A stretch of DNA of 64,000 bases, taken from positions 124,001 through 188,000 of the forward strand of contig NZ_JACHFW010000004.1 of NCBI RefSeq assembly GCF_014202115.1. Reading direction: 5' to 3'. Below the pieces are notes generated by a model, which saw only the letters and a program-made list of their open reading frames with translations, ran no database searches and was not told the DNA's origin. The translations under genes and the position numbers were made by a program. Every line of letters begins with the position of its first letter. Position 1 is the first letter of the stretch. The DNA is from Catenibacillus scindens. Its GTDB lineage: Bacteria; Bacillota; Clostridia; Lachnospirales; Lachnospiraceae. Of this stretch, positions 27,300-36,107 are shown in pieces.

Positions 27300-29181
27300 A
27301 CAGTTCCTCCCGGCAATCCTCATATTGACAGTAAATCTCATACCACTGTTCACAGGCTTCCTGCCATTTTAGCAAAGCCTCCTCATAGGCTTCTTTTTCA
27401 TCCCCCGCCTGCTCCCAGCTTCCACCAGAGCCAAATATTTTCCACTGTTCCACAGATTGTATCTCAAGCTGTCTCCAAAGCTGCTGCGTTTTTGCCCGGC
27501 ACTGCTCCATCTGTTCTCTGGCCAGCCTAAGCTGCCAATCCATATAAGCCTCCTCAGTATTTACCGTTTCCATGTGGCGCTCTGCCTTTGGCACATCACG
27601 AAACTCCTGGATCATGGCCGCCTCCTGAGCATCCATACGGGCCCTTAACGTCTGTCCGTCCCCGGAATCCTCATACTTTCGCCGGGCATAATGCTCATAG
27701 CTAAAGGGATAAAAGGAGGCCTCCCCATCCTCAAAAATAAGGAGGGCATCGGCTACCTGGCTGATAAAATACCGATCGTGGGACACAAACAGGATCGTTC
27801 CTTTATAGGCCGAAAATGCCGACTCCAATGTCTCTTTTGCCGGGATATCCATGTGATTTGTAGGTTCGTCAAGGACAAGGAAATTAGGGCGGCTCTGAAG
27901 GATCTCACACAGAACCAGCCGGGCCCGCTCCCCGCCGGAAAGATCCTTCACCCGCGCTGACGCCCGCTCCCCGCCCAGCAAAAAGGCGCCTAAAGTCTGA
28001 TAAACTTCTTTTTGAGTCAGCGCCGGAAAAAGATCATGAAAATGACCGGCCACCGTTTTTTCCGAGGAAATATTGGCGCTGTGCTGATCAAAATATCCTA
28101 TAGAAATCTCATTGCCGATATCACATTTTCCTTCCATGGGCAAAATCTTTCCCACAACCGTTTTTAAAAATGTGGTCTTTCCCGCCCCGTTAGGCCCGAC
28201 GATTCCCACTTTCTGTCCCCTGCGCAGTCTCCAGGTCAGTTCCAGCAGAGGGCGGTCATAGCCTATTTTCAAATGTTCACATTGAAAAACCCATTTGCTT
28301 CCCCGGTTTAAGGGCAGGATTTCTCCCGTAAATATGTGGCTCTCCTCCGGCTCCGGCCTGGACACTTTCTCCATGCGCTCCACCATTTTCTTTCTGGACC
28401 GGGCGAAGGCCGCCTTTTTAGGTTTATTTTTAAAACGCCGGATCAGCTCATTTTGCCGGTTCACTTCTGTCTGCCAGCGCTCATAGGCTTTGTTTTGTAT
28501 CTCAATATTTTTTCGTTTCTGCTTCCTGTATTCTGTGTAATTTCCCACATACCGGACAAATTGTCCCCTGGTTAATTCGTAAGTTACCTGAGCGGTCTGA
28601 TCCAGAAAAAAACGGTCATGGCTCACCATCACCACCGCTTTTTCGTAATTTCTGATCTGTTCCTCCAGCCATCTGAGAGACCCCATATCCAGATGGTTGG
28701 TCGGTTCGTCTAAAAGGAGAATATCGGGCTTTTGCAGGAATAAAAAGATCAGTCCGATCTTCGTCTGCTCCCCTCCGGAAAACTCTTCCAGCTTTTTATT
28801 CTTATCCTCAGTGGAAAATCCAAGGCGGGTAAACATCCGGTCAAAATCACGCTCAAAGGCATACATTTCCGGCAAAAAACTATTCTCCCTGCCAAATAGG
28901 CTGTGGAGATACTCCTCTAACACCAAGCTCTTGTCTTTAAATACATCCTGCCGCAGTATCCCTGTTGTCAGCGCTCTGGCCGCTATGATCCCCGGATGCT
29001 GCCGCCGGTCATCCCGGTCCGGTGTCAAATCCCCGCAGATCAGCTTTAGAAGCGTGGTCTTTCCCGCGCCGTTGCGGCCGACAACAGCGATTTTTTCTGT
29101 GCCGTGGATCTCAAAATGAATATGATCCAAAATCTTTGCGCCGCCCACCATCACAGTGACGTCATTGATCTGATATAGCAT
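27256..29181 (-). CDS. ABC-F family ATPase
   Basis: A 641-residue soluble ABC protein with two nucleotide-binding domains: Walker A GRNGAGKTT and GPNGAGKTT; signatures FSGGEQTK and LSGGERAR; Walker B LLLDEPTNHLD and LVLDEPTNHMD. A charged linker of about 80 residues (RRFKNKPKKAAFARSRKK) separates them, as in ribosome-acting ABC-F factors. There are no membrane segments. It may rescue stalled ribosomes or protect against ribosome-targeting antibiotics; the sequence alone does not say which. A C-terminal coiled-coil-like extension of about 100 residues follows the second ATPase. Confidence 0.92.
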   Translation of the reverse strand: MLYQINDVTVMVGGAKILDHIHFEIHGTEKIAVVGRNGAGKTTLLKLICGDLTPDRDDRRQHPGIIAARALTTGILRQDVFKDKSLVLEEYLHSLFGRENSFLPEMYAFERDFDRMFTRLGFSTEDKNKKLEEFSGGEQTKIGLIFLFLQKPDILLLDEPTNHLDMGSLRWLEEQIRNYEKAVVMVSHDRFFLDQTAQVTYELTRGQFVRYVGNYTEYRKQKRKNIEIQNKAYERWQTEVNRQNELIRRFKNKPKKAAFARSRKKMVERMEKVSRPEPEESHIFTGEILPLNRGSKWVFQCEHLKIGYDRPLLELTWRLRRGQKVGIVGPNGAGKTTFLKTVVGKILPMEGKCDIGNEISIGYFDQHSANISSEKTVAGHFHDLFPALTQKEVYQTLGAFLLGGERASARVKDLSGGERARLVLCEILQSRPNFLVLDEPTNHMDIPAKETLESAFSAYKGTILFVSHDRYFISQVADALLIFEDGEASFYPFSYEHYARRKYEDSGDGQTLRARMDAQEAAMIQEFRDVPKAERHMETVNTEEAYMDWQLRLAREQMEQCRAKTQQLWRQLEIQSVEQWKIFGSGGSWEQAGDEKEAYEEALLKWQEACEQWYEIYCQYEDCREELYGKDSDTTESGIYY

Positions 29182-29267
29182 AGGATCTCCTCTTTTTCTC
29201 TTCTATCCAGGTATTATTTTAATCAGTATACCACTTCCCACCCTCAATTGAAAGTTTTTCTTTATAC

Positions 29268-29300
29268 AGAAAAAGCAGGCGGCACAACGCCGCCTGCTCT
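29268..29300 (-). terminator. Terminator of the spore protein gene
   Basis: The arms AGCAGGCGGC and GCCGCCTGCT (29274-29283, 29289-29298) are followed on the minus strand by TTTTTCTG. Confidence 0.85.
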
Positions 29301-29317
29301 TAAAATTTTCTAATCCG

Positions 29318-29551
29318 TTACATTCCCGGATTCTGACCAGACATCTGCTCTTCCTGTTTTTTGATCATCCGGCGCACCATTTCGCCGCCGATAGATCCAG
29401 TCTGAGCGCTTGTCAGATCGCCATTGTAACCCTGTTTTAAATTCACACCAAGTTCATTGGCAATCTCCATTTTAAATCTGTTCATTGCTTCTTTCGCTTC
29501 AGGTACTTCCATACGACTTCCGTTGGAACCTGTTCCACTTGTGTTAGACAT
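29318..29551 (-). CDS. Alpha/beta-type small acid-soluble spore protein
   Basis: A 77-residue DNA-binding protein that coats the spore chromosome. Both family signatures are present: FKMEIANELGV and GSIGGEMVRRM. The gene is monocistronic with its own terminator. A perfect 18-bp palindrome lies 35 bases upstream. I did not find a convincing sigma-G promoter. It shows that the organism forms endospores. Confidence 0.96.
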   Translation of the reverse strand: MSNTSGTGSNGSRMEVPEAKEAMNRFKMEIANELGVNLKQGYNGDLTSAQTGSIGGEMVRRMIKKQEEQMSGQNPGM

Positions 29552-29585
29552 CGTCTTTTTCCTCCATATATATTATGAAATTTAT

Positions 29586-29603
29586 CAGACATGTTCATGT
29601 CTG
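29586..29603. promoter_or_regulatory. Palindrome upstream of the spore protein gene
   Basis: CAGACATG-TT-CATGTCTG is an 8-bp perfect inverted repeat between the CYTH and spore protein genes. It could be an operator or a weak hairpin in the leader. Confidence 0.5.
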
Positions 29604-29655
29604 TAATGGTATTATCTGCAATCTTCATAAATATATGTTGGAAAAATCGGCCAGG

Positions 29656-30123
29656 TCAGGATTCCCGTCTGTAAACGTCAGGGTCTGCCTGGCTCATGAC
29701 GCTGTTGTGATATTTGGAAGACCATGTCACATCCTCGCCAAACCAGGGCAGCGGAACAAAACTATTGGCCTCCTCCACAGAGGAAAATTCCACCTCAGCG
29801 ATTACAAGCCCCTGAAAACATCCCTCAAAAATGTCCAGCTCCACTGTCCACTTTTCCCAGGGGATGCAGTATCTTTTCTTTGTAATCAGATTTCCGTCAG
29901 TTTTTTTTCGGAGATGTTCATAGGCCTTTGCTGTCAGAAAAAGATTATATTCCTCCCTGGCCATAAGCCCGCCGGATTTATAAGTGAGATAATAGCTGTC
30001 ATCCTGACGGCGAATACGCACCACAGGCTCTGTACATAAATATCCCTGTTCAATGTGGAGACATGGATAGCTTTCCAGATTTTCCGGCAGCCGGTTCACT
30101 AAAAACTTTCTCTCAATTTCCAT
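29656..30123 (-). CDS. CYTH-domain protein (triphosphate-tunnel enzyme family)
   Basis: A 155-residue protein starting with MEIERKFLV, the EXEXK signature of CYTH phosphohydrolases/adenylate cyclases that bind a triphosphate and Mg. Basic tunnel residues follow (RIRRQDDSYYLTYKS; KKRY). Bacterial members mostly act as inorganic triphosphatases. It starts seven bases after the citrate synthase stop, so it probably shares that transcript. Confidence 0.88.
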   Translation of the reverse strand: MEIERKFLVNRLPENLESYPCLHIEQGYLCTEPVVRIRRQDDSYYLTYKSGGLMAREEYNLFLTAKAYEHLRKKTDGNLITKKRYCIPWEKWTVELDIFEGCFQGLVIAEVEFSSVEEANSFVPLPWFGEDVTWSSKYHNSVMSQADPDVYRRES

Positions 30124-30129
30124 AAAGAT

Positions 30130-31494
30130 TTACCTGTCTTTTAAAGGCACATAAGGCAGATGTTCCTGTACAGCCTTGTATGCGGGACGGATGATCTTAT
30201 CGGAATTGATCAGCTCTTCCAGACGGTGAGCGCTCCAACCCACAATACGGGCCGTGGCAAACATCGGTGTAAACAATTTTGTGGGGAGATCAAGCATACT
30301 GTACACAAAACCGCTGTAAAAATCCACATTGGCACTGACGCCTTTGTAAATCCGCCGTTCCTCGGCAATCACTTCCGGAGCCAGGCGTTCGATCATGGAG
30401 TACAATTCAAAATCAGCTTCTCTGTGCTTCTCAAATGCCAGCTTCTGCACGAATGCTTTAAAAATAGTAGCACGTGGGTCAGAAATGGAGTAGACCGCAT
30501 GTCCCATACCATAAATCAGACCCTTCTTATCAAAAGCCTCTTTGTGAAGGAGCTTTTTCAGATAAGTGCGCACTTCATCCTCATCTTTAGGATCGTTTAA
30601 ATGTGCCTTCATATCCTGGAACATCTCAACCACTTTAATATTGGCACCGCCATGTTTGGGTCCTTTTAAAGATCCCAGCGCCGCCGCGATGGTGGAGTAA
30701 GTATCGGTTCCCGATGAGGACACCACATGGGTCGTAAATGTAGAGTTATTACCACCGCCGTGATCCATATGGAGAACCAGGGCAAGGTCAAGAACCATGG
30801 CCTCCATCTGAGTATAACTCATATTAGGGCGAAGCATACGCAGGATATTTTCAGCAGTAGACAGTTCCGGATCCGGATTATGTATATAAAAACTGTCCCC
30901 ACAGATGTAATGATTATACGCCTGATATCCATATACGGAAAGCATAGGAAATACGCTGATGAGCATTAAACACTGACGAAGTACATTGGGAATAGACGTA
31001 TCGTCCGGCTGTTCGTCATAGGCGTACAGCGTCAGAACGCTTCGGGCCAGAGTATTCATCATGTCATTGCTGGGCGCTTTCATAATGACATCACGAACAA
31101 AGTTTGTGGGCAATGTCCGGTAAGAAGCCAGTAAATCTCTGAAATCTTTCAATTCCTGACTATTTGGAAGATCGCCAAACAAAAGCAGATACGCCACTTC
31201 TTCAAAACCGAACCGTTTCTCACTGATAAATCCGTGAACAATATCATTGATATTAATGCCTCTGAAATACAATTCACCATCGCAGGGTACAGACTTGCCA
31301 TCAACCTCTTTTGAAGAAATAATATCCGAAATATGAGTCAAGCCAGCGACAACACCTTTACCGTTAATGTCTCTTAACCCCCGTTTTACATCATACTTCC
31401 CATAAAGTTCCGGGTTGATCGCTCCGCTCTTGCTACACATTCCGGCATATTCTATAATTTCCGGGGTAATCTCATTGATGTCTACGTTTGCCAT
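30130..31494 (-). CDS. Citrate/2-methylcitrate synthase
   Basis: A 454-residue citrate synthase-fold enzyme joining acetyl-CoA and oxaloacetate. The catalytic His and Asp are recognisable in MDHGGGNNSTF, GPKHGGAN and SDPRATIFKA. Start: ATG at 31494 with AAAGGCGG upstream; the longer frame adds 13 residues. A promoter at 31725-31754 predicts an unusually long leader of about 220 bases. In an anaerobe it probably makes 2-oxoglutarate for glutamate. Confidence 0.92.
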   Translation of the reverse strand: MANVDINEITPEIIEYAGMCSKSGAINPELYGKYDVKRGLRDINGKGVVAGLTHISDIISSKEVDGKSVPCDGELYFRGININDIVHGFISEKRFGFEEVAYLLLFGDLPNSQELKDFRDLLASYRTLPTNFVRDVIMKAPSNDMMNTLARSVLTLYAYDEQPDDTSIPNVLRQCLMLISVFPMLSVYGYQAYNHYICGDSFYIHNPDPELSTAENILRMLRPNMSYTQMEAMVLDLALVLHMDHGGGNNSTFTTHVVSSSGTDTYSTIAAALGSLKGPKHGGANIKVVEMFQDMKAHLNDPKDEDEVRTYLKKLLHKEAFDKKGLIYGMGHAVYSISDPRATIFKAFVQKLAFEKHREADFELYSMIERLAPEVIAEERRIYKGVSANVDFYSGFVYSMLDLPTKLFTPMFATARIVGWSAHRLEELINSDKIIRPAYKAVQEHLPYVPLKDR

Positions 31495-31724
31495 AAGCCA
31501 CCGCCTTTCTGAAAATAGCGTTAAAGTTTCCATCTATGACATCATAGACAAACTTCAACATTTGTTTATAGGTATAGATTCGGGATATTAATTATTATTC
31601 TACCCCGAAACAGTTTCTTCTGACACATCTTTTCGGGTAAAATCTTCTGTTTGAAAAAAGATTCTTATTGAAATGATGAAAAATCCAAAGTCTTTTATAG
31701 ATCTGTTAAACTTTCTATTTTCTC

Positions 31725-31754
31725 ATTATAAATTAAGTTTTGTAAAATTGTCAA
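31725..31754 (-). promoter_or_regulatory. Promoter of the citrate synthase gene
   Basis: On the minus strand TTGACA and TATAAT are separated by 18 bases. The transcript would start near 31717. Confidence 0.82.
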
Positions 31755-31860
31755 CTACTTAACTATATTTTTTGTAACTATTCAGCCATGCGGCTGAGGA
31801 AGAAAAAGCGGAGCAAGTTTACTTGCGAAGACTTTGTCCCTTCACCGACCGCGAAAATAA

Positions 31861-31896
31861 AGAAGTTCCGGGCCGCTTTCCCGGAACTCCTTTATT
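31861..31896 (-). terminator. Terminator of the DUF1540 gene
   Basis: GTTCCGGG and CCCGGAAC pair around CCGCTTT and are flanked by AAAGAA and TCCTTTATTTTT, giving U-rich tails in both directions. It lies just past the DUF1540 stop. Confidence 0.75.
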
Positions 31897-31903
31897 TTTC
31901 CAA

Positions 31904-32224
31904 TTATTTTGCCTGAAATGTGGCGCAGCGTGTCTCATCACATACACTGGCGCTGGGGCCGCAGATATTTACAGCCTCCGCCCGGCAATGATAGTTTTCA
32001 TTGTAGACACAGTGACAGGCTTTGCACTCAATATCCACCATAGGATTGGGACGGCTCTGTCCGCAGGCGCTGTTCATTGCCATACTACCTTTTTCCTTGA
32101 AATTGTCGCAGCATGTTTCCGCTTCCGTCATTGCCTTTGTGCCGCCTACACAAATATGTGAAATACAGCAGTAAGGCGCGTCGTTGTGCATACAGTTTTT
32201 TGCATCGCATGATAAAGTTGCCAT
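31904..32224 (-). CDS. DUF1540 protein with two Cys-rich repeats
   Basis: A 106-residue protein with two copies of the DUF1540 Cys motif (SCDAKNCMHNDAPYC at the start, ECKACHCVYNENYHC in the second half), each followed by a C-x-x-F end. About a dozen cysteines could bind zinc. The family is common in spore-forming Firmicutes and its role is unknown. A good ribosome site (AAAGGAGGAA) precedes the ATG. It is monocistronic. Confidence 0.88.
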   Translation of the reverse strand: MATLSCDAKNCMHNDAPYCCISHICVGGTKAMTEAETCCDNFKEKGSMAMNSACGQSRPNPMVDIECKACHCVYNENYHCRAEAVNICGPSASVCDETRCATFQAK

Positions 32225-32369
32225 AATTTCATTCCTCCTTTACCTTTACAGGATGTCCAGTTCGTAAGAAATTTATAACTGCTCCCGTGCAAAAAACAGC
32301 CTTTTAAAAACGGTTGACAAAGTCCACGCATTTTGCTATTATTATTATCGTTTCACAGACTTATTTTAT

Positions 32370-32442
32370 TGGGCTATCGCCAAGCGGTAAGGCACAGGAC
32401 TTTGACTCCTGCATTACGCTGGTTCGAATCCAGCTAGCCCAG
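32370..32442 (+). tRNA. tRNA-Gln (UUG)
   Basis: A seven-base acceptor stem (TGGGCTA/TAGCCCA), T-arm GGTTCGAATCC and anticodon loop CTTTGAC giving UUG. Confidence 0.96.
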
Positions 32443-32483
32443 TCGGCAGGGTAATTTTTACCCTGCATTTTATATGTGTTTAT

Positions 32484-32563
32484 GCGGATGTGGCGGAACT
32501 GGCAGACGCGCCAGACTTAGGATCTGGTACTTCGGTGTGCAGGTTCGATTCCTGTCATCCGCA
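32484..32563 (+). tRNA. tRNA-Leu (UAG)
   Basis: Acceptor GCGGATG/CATCCGC, anticodon loop CTTAGGA giving UAG. The variable arm is short for a leucine tRNA (TACTTCGGTGT). Confidence 0.95.
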
Positions 32564-32718
32564 TTTTTAAGGCTGAAAGCAAGGAAAATCCTGGGATTTC
32601 AGCCTTTTTTCTGCCATTTCTCACACTGTCTTTTACATTTTTCCACATACCAGGCTTCATTTTTTCTCGGCGATATGTATTCCATAGATCTTTTCTCTGT
32701 AAAATAGGACTGGCTCTT

Positions 32719-32850
32719 ATGGGTACATATTGGGCTCTGATCCAATTTGTAATTATGCTTTGCGCAATCATAACTCTTGTTGTTTTGATTATTGATAAGT
32801 GCAAAAAGCAGCGCCCTCGCTCTGGTAAAGTAAGACGCTGCTCTTTGTAA
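32719..32850 (+). CDS. Short hydrophobic peptide, candidate type I toxin (holin-like toxin family)
   Basis: A 43-residue peptide starting MGTYWALIQFVIML, then an uninterrupted hydrophobic helix (CAIITLVVLIID) and a basic tail (KCKKQRPRSGKVRR). This layout matches the putative holin-like toxins of Firmicutes (TxpA-like). AGGA lies about ten bases before the ATG. The coding end overlaps an inverted repeat AGCAGCG (32807-32813) and CGCTGCT (32836-32842) that would terminate an RNA made from the other strand, a usual arrangement for antisense-controlled membrane toxins. Expression would damage the membrane; that is family knowledge and not shown here. Confidence 0.6.
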   Translation: MGTYWALIQFVIMLCAIITLVVLIIDKCKKQRPRSGKVRRCSL

Positions 32851-32863
32851 CTCTTATTCGCCT
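32800..32863 (-). ncRNA. Candidate antisense RNA antitoxin overlapping the toxin 3' end
   Basis: A minus-strand promoter at 32871-32901 would start RNA near 32863. The hairpin AGCAGCG/CGCTGCT followed by TTTTTG on the minus strand ends it near 32800. The RNA of about 65 bases would pair with the last third of the toxin mRNA. Confidence 0.5.
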
Positions 32864-32867
32864 TTGG

Positions 32868-32910
32868 TCAAGTATACTCTGACCAACAGCCCTCTTGTCA
32901 AGTATATTCT
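32868..32910 (-). promoter_or_regulatory. Promoter of the antisense RNA with a direct repeat
   Basis: On the minus strand TTGACA and TATACT are 19 bases apart, slightly longer than ideal. The block TCAAGTATA-TCT occurs twice (32868-32880 and 32898-32910), so a second overlapping promoter or a binding site is possible. Confidence 0.45.
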
Positions 32911-33020
32911 ATGCCATCATGAAGAAATTTTCAATCTCACATTATAAACCGCCCAGTGCGCAACACAGGAGCGGCCATACCACCCACAAGGAATGTGTAC
33001 TGTTCAACATTTTATATATA

Positions 33021-33050
33021 AAAAAAGGCATCTTCTCATCAAAGATGCCT
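33021..33050 (-). terminator. Terminator of the tRNA-Arg/tRNA-His transcript
   Basis: AAGATGCC and GGCATCTT form the stem, followed on the minus strand by TTTTTTTATATA. Confidence 0.88.
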
Positions 33051-33055
33051 TCCAG

Positions 33056-33130
33056 GGTGGATACAGGGACTCGAACCCTGGGCCTCCAGAGCCACAATCT
33101 GGCGCGCTAACCAACTGCGCCATACCCACC
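33056..33130 (-). tRNA. tRNA-His (GUG)
   Basis: The anticodon loop TTGTGGC gives GUG. The extra 5' G and C discriminator typical of histidine tRNA are present. Confidence 0.95.
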
Positions 33131-33152
33131 ATATCAATATTAAATTGATAAA

Positions 33153-33226
<74 letters not shown>

Positions 33227-33282
33227 ATCCACGCTTCATCAACTTCGCCGGGCAGAAATCATACCGCCTCAGCACAAGATGT

Positions 33283-33312
33283 ATCATAGCACAGAACAAA
33301 TACCTTTGTCAA
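33283..33312 (-). promoter_or_regulatory. Promoter of the tRNA-Arg/tRNA-His pair
   Basis: On the minus strand TTGACA and TATGAT are separated by 18 bases, about 50 bases before the tRNA-Arg gene. Confidence 0.75.
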
Positions 33313-33663
33313 CAAAAAAATACAGGTTTTTTTGAATTTTTTTAAATGTTTGTAAAATTTTTGTTATTCCCGATCTGACTTCGTTTTGCTCCGGACTTTT
33401 CCATAAATTTATTATAAATTGAAAAACCCCCGCTGTCAAACAGATTCATTATAATATTGCCGAAATTTTACAGCATCTTGACCATCAGGTACATCACTGA
33501 CAAACTATCACAAATTTTATAAGAGTTTGGCCTTCCATGGATGGATGGCCAAACCCTCGTCTGATCTTCGGCTATGAGGCTGATTTACCCCAATATGCTG
33601 CCACAAAAGAGCGGAGTATTGGATATTCTTGATCCTCGCCGAACTGTCCGTCATATACCTTTA
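33313..33663 (-). terminator. Gene-free stretch with a terminator-like hairpin of the DUF4214 gene
   Basis: These 350 bases hold no convincing gene. The hairpin GTTTGGCC/GGCCAAAC at 33525-33554 is followed on the minus strand by TCTTATAAAATTTG and probably ends the DUF4214 transcript. The remainder is A/T-rich. Confidence 0.5.
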
Positions 33664-35787
33664 TCATGAAATCCCATATCCCGCACAGATCTCGCGAAAT
33701 TCCGGTGAATCAGCAAAGCCGTTAAATACATGTTCTCTGCTCTGACCTTCGGCAAGGACGTTCAGCCATGCATCAAGCCCCGCGCCGTCAGCCTCTCTGT
33801 CCATAAACACTCTGTACAGCGTTCTCACGTATTCCTCATCGGACAGATTTTTACCCTTAAACTCATCAGAGAACACGAAGCCGTAAGCTGCCTGTTTGGC
33901 TGTGTTTGCTCCCGTAAGGATCTGATTGCACCATGCGTTAATGCCGTCGGTATCTGCCTTGCGTCCAAGGCAGAGATTGTAGCAGCGGGCCACAAACTTT
34001 GTCACGCCCTCATTCTGATCCATCGGCGCCGTCAGCACTGCGTTTCCCCGGATAATGCCGTAGTTCTGGCAGATCGCCGTAAACTCATTGGATTCCGCAA
34101 AGCCTTTAAACACATGCATCCGGGACAGACCGCTGTCCAGAACGCCAAGCCATGCATTTAATCCTCCCTGATCCGCCTCACGGCCTAAAAAGGCACGGTA
34201 CAATACTTTTATGTATTCCTCATCGCTTAAATTTCTTGCCTTAAATTCATCGCTGTCCACAAAGCCCTGAGCTACTTTCGCGCCGCTCTCTTTGCCGGAA
34301 AGCAGAACGTCGGCCCACTCATTCAGCCCGGTCTGATCGGCAGAACGCTGGAGAATGTTCACATAGAGCTGCTGAACAAAGTTCTGAACCTGCTCCACCC
34401 GCTCCGGTGTGGCGTCGGGAACGGTTGTTTCCGGCGGCGTTGTTTCCGGTGGGGTTGTTTCCGGTTCCGGGTCTGTAGTTTCTGGTGGTTTGACAGCTTC
34501 TGCTTCCAGTTTATCTATATCTATAAATTGGAGCCTATCCGGAAATTCTTGTGTAGATATCACTACATTCTCCCGGTCCGGAACTACATACTGAATTTTA
34601 TTGTCCGAAAGAACCGTGAGCTGTCCTTTGTCTGGGAAATACCACACATCTCCATTAAAATTCAAGCCATAAGGGTACTGAGAATTATAAAAATCAGATT
34701 CAGTCTCTGGAGCAAATGAAATTAATGAACCGTGGAACCATGAATCTGTTCCTTCTTCACTTTCAATCTCCAGCACTGTCCCCGGCGCAAAATTGCCGAA
34801 TGAAAGGCTGCCTTTCTCAGTTATTTCCACCGGAGCGCCATCGGCAGACAGGATTTTCATATTTTCCTGAACATAAACACCGCAGGTACTGTTTTTACTA
34901 AGCTTCACAGCATAAACAGCCAGCTCTACAGTATTAGTATTAATCATCTCCTGTGTAACTTCCAGAGTAAATGTAGAGTCATGTTCTCCCGGAAAATACT
35001 TATAAAGTCCTGCCGCCATTGGAGAAAACAGGCCATTATAAAGAAACCATCCGTAGGATGCTCCTGGTTCAGGATCTTTTACCTGAAATGTTATCTGGCT
35101 GCCTGCCCCGTAGAAATAATCACTGGCATACCCTCCCTCAATAGGATATAAGACCTTATGTTCATTATCAACATAAATATCACCGGTTTGATCCAGGATT
35201 TCAGTAGTATAGGCAGGCGCGATACAAACTTTTCCCACGGCTTCCGGATAGCGATACTCCGGCGAAACCATAAGATATTTTCCATCCATTTCCTCGGTAA
35301 TGGTTAAGATTGTTTCTGATGAATATTCGCTTGACAAACAATCCCTCACTGAAATTGAACCATATGAATCAGGATTATCGCGGTCGGCAACAAGGGCACT
35401 CCACCTTGAAAAAGCAAGGTCGCTGCTCAGGCTGTCTTCTGCTTTAAGTGTAAACGTAGTTCCTACCGGATACTCTCTGTCAACGAGGTCTTCCGGTCTG
35501 TCCACAGCTTTTCCATTAATAGCCACAATTTTATACGGCTTTTCATCTATAGAAGAAGCCCATCCTGCCCCATAACCATGCCATTCGACAGCCACCATGC
35601 CAGCGCTCACATTCATATTCTCAAGTTCTACGTTTTCCTCTGACAAAGACTTTTCAATCTCCTGTCCATTGCCATTGTCCGAAGCCGGAACCCCCGCCCA
35701 CACCTGCATTCCGCCAAAGACCATAGTCAAAGCCAGAACAAGGCACAGGCCCATCTTCATTTTCTTCAGTTTTTTCAGTTTTTTCAT
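33664..35787 (-). CDS. Secreted protein with C-terminal DUF4214 repeats
   Basis: A 707-residue secreted protein. A signal peptide with a long lysine-rich n-region (KKLKKLKKMK) and cleavage near VWAG is clear. The first 430 residues look beta-rich with no family I can name. A Pro/Thr/Glu spacer (DPEPETTPPETTPPETT) links to two tandem blocks of DUF4214, each with two units (LYVNILQRSADQTGLNEW, LYRAFLGREADQGGLNAW and their copies), which is found in extracellular and adhesin-like proteins. Start: ATG at 35787 with AAGGAG five bases upstream; the GTG at 35793 overlaps that ribosome site. A promoter with a central palindrome lies at 35910-35938, next to an XRE regulator gene. Confidence 0.82.
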   Translation of the reverse strand: MKKLKKLKKMKMGLCLVLALTMVFGGMQVWAGVPASDNGNGQEIEKSLSEENVELENMNVSAGMVAVEWHGYGAGWASSIDEKPYKIVAINGKAVDRPEDLVDREYPVGTTFTLKAEDSLSSDLAFSRWSALVADRDNPDSYGSISVRDCLSSEYSSETILTITEEMDGKYLMVSPEYRYPEAVGKVCIAPAYTTEILDQTGDIYVDNEHKVLYPIEGGYASDYFYGAGSQITFQVKDPEPGASYGWFLYNGLFSPMAAGLYKYFPGEHDSTFTLEVTQEMINTNTVELAVYAVKLSKNSTCGVYVQENMKILSADGAPVEITEKGSLSFGNFAPGTVLEIESEEGTDSWFHGSLISFAPETESDFYNSQYPYGLNFNGDVWYFPDKGQLTVLSDNKIQYVVPDRENVVISTQEFPDRLQFIDIDKLEAEAVKPPETTDPEPETTPPETTPPETTVPDATPERVEQVQNFVQQLYVNILQRSADQTGLNEWADVLLSGKESGAKVAQGFVDSDEFKARNLSDEEYIKVLYRAFLGREADQGGLNAWLGVLDSGLSRMHVFKGFAESNEFTAICQNYGIIRGNAVLTAPMDQNEGVTKFVARCYNLCLGRKADTDGINAWCNQILTGANTAKQAAYGFVFSDEFKGKNLSDEEYVRTLYRVFMDREADGAGLDAWLNVLAEGQSREHVFNGFADSPEFREICAGYGIS

Positions 35788-35909
35788 TTTCACTCCTTCT
35801 TTCCCATATCAATTTTTTTATAACAATTCACCTACAGCCAAAAGTCCAAGCCCCCGCGAGAATACAGGCATAGATGAATGGTTATCCTTTTTTACAATAT
35901 TTCACATTC

Positions 35910-35938
35910 ATAATATCTCAATTCGAGATATTTGTCAA
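35910..35938 (-). promoter_or_regulatory. Promoter of the DUF4214 gene with an embedded operator palindrome
   Basis: On the minus strand TTGACA and TATTAT are separated by 17 bases. The spacer and -10 contain the palindrome ATATCTC-AATTC-GAGATAT (35913-35931). A protein bound there would block polymerase; the divergent XRE gene at 36108 is the obvious candidate. Confidence 0.7.
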
Positions 35939-36107
35939 TAATCTACAAACACCTTGCTATGATAGAACCTATAATCTCAGAAACATAACTGCCGACTGCC
36001 AGAAGCAGGATAAAAGCAACTGTAACAGTCCAGCCGCCAACACTGCGCCGTGCCTACGCGCTGCCCCTTTGCTCATTTCTGGCGCTCGGTTTATCAGGAG
36101 TAGGACA

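Noticed and set aside
32517-32804. Minus-strand frame of 95 codons over tRNA-Leu and the toxin gene
   Set aside because: It runs through a tRNA gene and has no ribosome site or recognisable family.
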